A stretch of DNA of 64,000 nt from Planosporangium thailandense (GTDB taxonomy: Bacteria; Actinomycetota; Actinomycetes; Mycobacteriales; Micromonosporaceae). Both the position numbers and the translations under genes were made by a program. Positions 61,922 through 64,000 of this stretch are shown here, piece by piece. A model generated the notes under the pieces. That model was not told the origin of the DNA. It ran no database searches and was given only the letters and a program-made list of their open reading frames with translations. The stretch spans positions 1 to 64,000 of the forward strand of contig NZ_JAATVY010000018.1 in assembly GCF_011947195.1 (NCBI RefSeq), read 5' to 3'. Within the stretch, counting starts at the first letter, position 1; each line of letters begins with the position of its first letter.

Positions 61922-63448
61922 ATGAACAGGATCGGGGTACGTGACCCCTTCCTGCCGTGCGTCACCGGGACGGCGGCGGTCCTGGTCGGCATGTACCTGC
62001 TCGACCTCGGCGGCCTCACCTTCCGGGTGCTCAGCTGCTGGCTCGCCGTCGCGCTGTGCGCCTCGACGATGGCCTGGTACGCCTACCGGGCGAGCCGGCT
62101 GATGGAACCTACCGACCCGCAGCGGCGGTTCTGGACGACGTTCGGTATCTGCGGAGTCGTGTGGGCCTCCGGCGAATGGGCCCAGCTGTACAGCTCCGTG
62201 ATCAACCCCCGTTCGATCGCCGCGCAGACCGGCACCGGGATCGTCCGAACCGCCACGCTCGGCATCGGCTGCGTCGTGCTGAGCGCGGTGGTGCTCACGT
62301 ACCCGATCCCGCACCGGTCGGCCCGCGAACGGGTCTGCTACTGGCTGGACCTCGCAACGCTGATCGTCGCGGCCGGCGCCTACGGCCTTTACTGGACCGT
62401 CTCCGGCATCCAGCTCAGCCGGGGCACCCTCGCCCGGGAGCTCGGTGTTCGGGCGCTGGGCCCGCTCACCACCATGCTGATCGCGTTCGCGCTCGGCCGG
62501 CTGTTCATGAGCGGCGCGTCGCCGTTCAACTGGCATGTCGGGGTGGTGAGCCCGATCGCGGCTGCCACGGAGGGCGCCTCCCGGGTGCTCGGGCCCGCGA
62601 TGGCCCGGGCCGACCGGGCGTCGTGGATCCTAACGTCGACGTTCATCGTCCACGTGCTGCTGCTGCTGGTGGCGTGGGCGCAGTACAAGCGGTACGTTTC
62701 CGGGCCCGGCATGCGGCGCAGAACCCGCAAGCGACCGTACAGTCTCGCGCCGTACGTGGCGATCGCCTCCACCTACGTCCTCCTGACCGCCACCCTCGCC
62801 ATCGACGGGCTCGACGTGCGGGCATGGGTCGTGCTGGTCGGCGCGATCACCTGCACCGGCCTGGTGGTGGCCCGCCAGCTCGCCGCGTTCGCCGACAATG
62901 CGCAGCTGTTGCACGAGCGCGACGCTCTGGCGGCACGGCTGCATGAGCTGGCCTTCTCCGACAGCCTGACCGGGCTGGCGAACCGGGCCATGTTCCTCGA
63001 CCGGCTCGACGAGGCGGTGCGGCGCGCCCGCCGGGACGGCAGCGACGCCGCGGTTCTGCTCGTGGACCTCGACGACTTCAAACCGGTCAACGACCGCTTC
63101 GGGCATGCGGCCGGCGACGCCGTCCTGACGGAGGTCGCGGCCCGGCTGCACGGTTGCGTACCGGAGACCGATGTCGTGGCCCGGCTCGGCGGCGACGAGT
63201 TCGCGATCCTGCTCGAGCAGGTGCCGGCCGGCGGATTCTCCGCCATGGCCGACCGCGTCGTACGGGCGCTGGACGTCCCGTGCCGGGTCGCCGGGACCGA
63301 GGTCCGGGTGGGCGCGAGCGTGGGCGTGGCGGTGATCCGGGCGGGCGACGACGCCAGCGCGCTGCTCCAGCGCTCCGACGCGGCGATGTACGCTGCGAAA
63401 TGCCGCGGCAAGGGCACGTTCGAGATCGCGACGGCACCGGTCGCCTGA
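61922..63448 (+). CDS. Membrane diguanylate cyclase (GGDEF)
   Basis: A 508-residue membrane enzyme that makes cyclic di-GMP. Residues 1-330 hold about nine membrane segments, an architecture shared with the cyclase at the left edge. The GGDEF domain starts at DSLTGLANRAMFLDRLDEAV, with active loop RLGGDEFAILLEQ and metal Asp in LVDLDDFKPVND. No EAL domain follows. ATG 61922 begins MNRIGVRD with GGGGGG upstream. Single gene. Confidence 0.93.
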   Translation: MNRIGVRDPFLPCVTGTAAVLVGMYLLDLGGLTFRVLSCWLAVALCASTMAWYAYRASRLMEPTDPQRRFWTTFGICGVVWASGEWAQLYSSVINPRSIAAQTGTGIVRTATLGIGCVVLSAVVLTYPIPHRSARERVCYWLDLATLIVAAGAYGLYWTVSGIQLSRGTLARELGVRALGPLTTMLIAFALGRLFMSGASPFNWHVGVVSPIAAATEGASRVLGPAMARADRASWILTSTFIVHVLLLLVAWAQYKRYVSGPGMRRRTRKRPYSLAPYVAIASTYVLLTATLAIDGLDVRAWVVLVGAITCTGLVVARQLAAFADNAQLLHERDALAARLHELAFSDSLTGLANRAMFLDRLDEAVRRARRDGSDAAVLLVDLDDFKPVNDRFGHAAGDAVLTEVAARLHGCVPETDVVARLGGDEFAILLEQVPAGGFSAMADRVVRALDVPCRVAGTEVRVGASVGVAVIRAGDDASALLQRSDAAMYAAKCRGKGTFEIATAPVA

Positions 63449-63473
63449 ATCACCGCGACCGCACCGGTCGCGG

Positions 63474-64000
63474 TCAGAACACGGGCGCGCGGCGCTCCAG
63501 GAACGCGGCGAGGCCCTCCCGTACGTCCGGCGCGTGCCGGGAAGCGCGCTCCCACGGCTCGACGGCCCGCTGCGGGTCGTCCCCGACGGCGACCGCGTCG
63601 ATGACGTCCTTGGCGGCGCCGAGGGTCTGCGGCGAGCGCCCGGCGATGGTCCGCGCCATCGTGAGCGCCCGGTGCTCCAGCTCCCCGGCCGGGACCACCT
63701 CGTCGACCAGGCCGAAGCCGGCGGCCTGCGCGGCGTCGACCAGGTCGGCGGTGAACAGCAGATACTTGGCTCGGGCCGGGCCGACCAGCCGTACCAGCCG
63801 CGCGGTCGGCACCGCCGGGTACACCACGCCCAGCTTCGCCGGCGTGATGCCCAGCCGGGCGCCCGACTCGGCCAGGCGCAGGTCGCAGGCGGCCGCCAGC
63901 TGGCAGCCGCCGCCCACGCAGGCTCCGGCGATGACCGCGATCGTCGGCCGGGGAAACGCGGCGAGCGCCTCCTCCGCCGCCACGTTGGTCGCGTGGTAGG
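63474..64000 (-). CDS. Enoyl-CoA hydratase/isomerase, 5' end cut by window
   Basis: C-terminal 170 residues of a crotonase-fold enzyme acting on acyl-CoA. The oxyanion-hole motif IAGACVGGGCQLAAACDLRLA is intact, with Glu/Ala near GITPAKLGVVYP. The frame runs without a stop to the window edge (YHATNVAAEEAL), so the start lies beyond. Role could be beta-oxidation or a specialised acyl-CoA path; neighbours to the right are unseen. Confidence 0.88.
   Translation of the reverse strand, partial: YHATNVAAEEALAAFPRPTIAVIAGACVGGGCQLAAACDLRLAESGARLGITPAKLGVVYPAVPTARLVRLVGPARAKYLLFTADLVDAAQAAGFGLVDEVVPAGELEHRALTMARTIAGRSPQTLGAAKDVIDAVAVGDDPQRAVEPWERASRHAPDVREGLAAFLERRAPVF

Noticed and set aside
1-64000. 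tRNA, rRNA and CRISPR arrays
   Set aside because: No cloverleaf arms with a CCA end, no ribosomal RNA stretches and no regularly spaced repeats of 24-37 bases were recognised by eye.

Overview
This is a high-GC, gene-dense actinomycete chromosome segment. GTG and TTG starts, four-base ATGA/GTGA gene overlaps, leaderless-looking starts and many LacI/ROK/DeoR/GntR-controlled sugar loci all fit. The intergenic repeats (a GCGCGGATCTTG family, and a GAGCGAGCGAAGCGAGCG element read as MSERSERII) and the small CxxCxxxWPC proteins suggest Micromonosporaceae (Micromonospora, Actinoplanes or Dactylosporangium type). That family call is from memory and was not searched. No rRNA, tRNA or CRISPR array was recognised.

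Layout. 1-9.2 kb: the end of a membrane diguanylate cyclase, a secreted GH5 glycosidase, an MFS exporter divergent from a dienelactone hydrolase across a 14-bp palindrome, a cupin/DUF5919 pair divergent from two small cysteine proteins, and a P450 with its ferredoxin. 9.3-15.5 kb: a complete xylose module: xylA divergent from xylF-xylG-xylH and a ROK repressor. 15.5-22.2 kb: an LCP wall ligase, a PP2C-like protein, DinB, SRPBCC and GNAT proteins, a TPR-like diguanylate cyclase and an Rv1733c-like membrane protein. 22.3-33.9 kb: one leftward run holding a 27-aa microprotein, kdpF, kdpA, kdpB, kdpC, kdpD, an APC-type permease and a GH15 trehalase/glucoamylase. No kdpE is present. 34-38.7 kb: DUF1345, HelD-like helicase, a disordered protein and a SepF paralogue. 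38.7-41.7 kb: an IS110 relic, a PadR/membrane-protein operon and an intact IS110 element. 41.8-48.9 kb: a GlxA-type regulator divergent from a hydrolase, then a polyol ABC transporter with its dehydrogenase and DeoR regulator. 49.4-53.4 kb: a DivIVA-like coiled coil, an AhpD-like protein, and a cassette of two Cys-rich small proteins divergent from a GntR regulator and a 2H phosphoesterase, with three matching operators. 53.5-61 kb: xylulokinase, a GH1 beta-glucosidase with an ABC transporter, and a LacI regulator around a 20-bp palindrome. 61-64 kb: an ArsR-like regulator, a third diguanylate cyclase and a partial enoyl-CoA hydratase.

How the genes work together. The dominant theme is plant-polymer sugar use. 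The GH5 enzyme attacks a beta-glycan outside the cell. The CebEFG-like importer with GH1 takes in and cleaves oligosaccharides. XylFGH, XylA and XylB feed xylose into the pentose phosphate pathway, and the SmoEFG-like importer with its dehydrogenase handles polyols. Each module has its own regulator. The kdp run is a potassium/osmotic module, and its downstream GH15 enzyme may link to the osmolyte trehalose. Findings to look at first: the 27-aa kdp-leading microprotein, the mini-ORF and start-codon hairpin between xylG and xylH, the GntR/2H/cysteine-protein cassette, and the IS110 relic fused to the end of a host gene.
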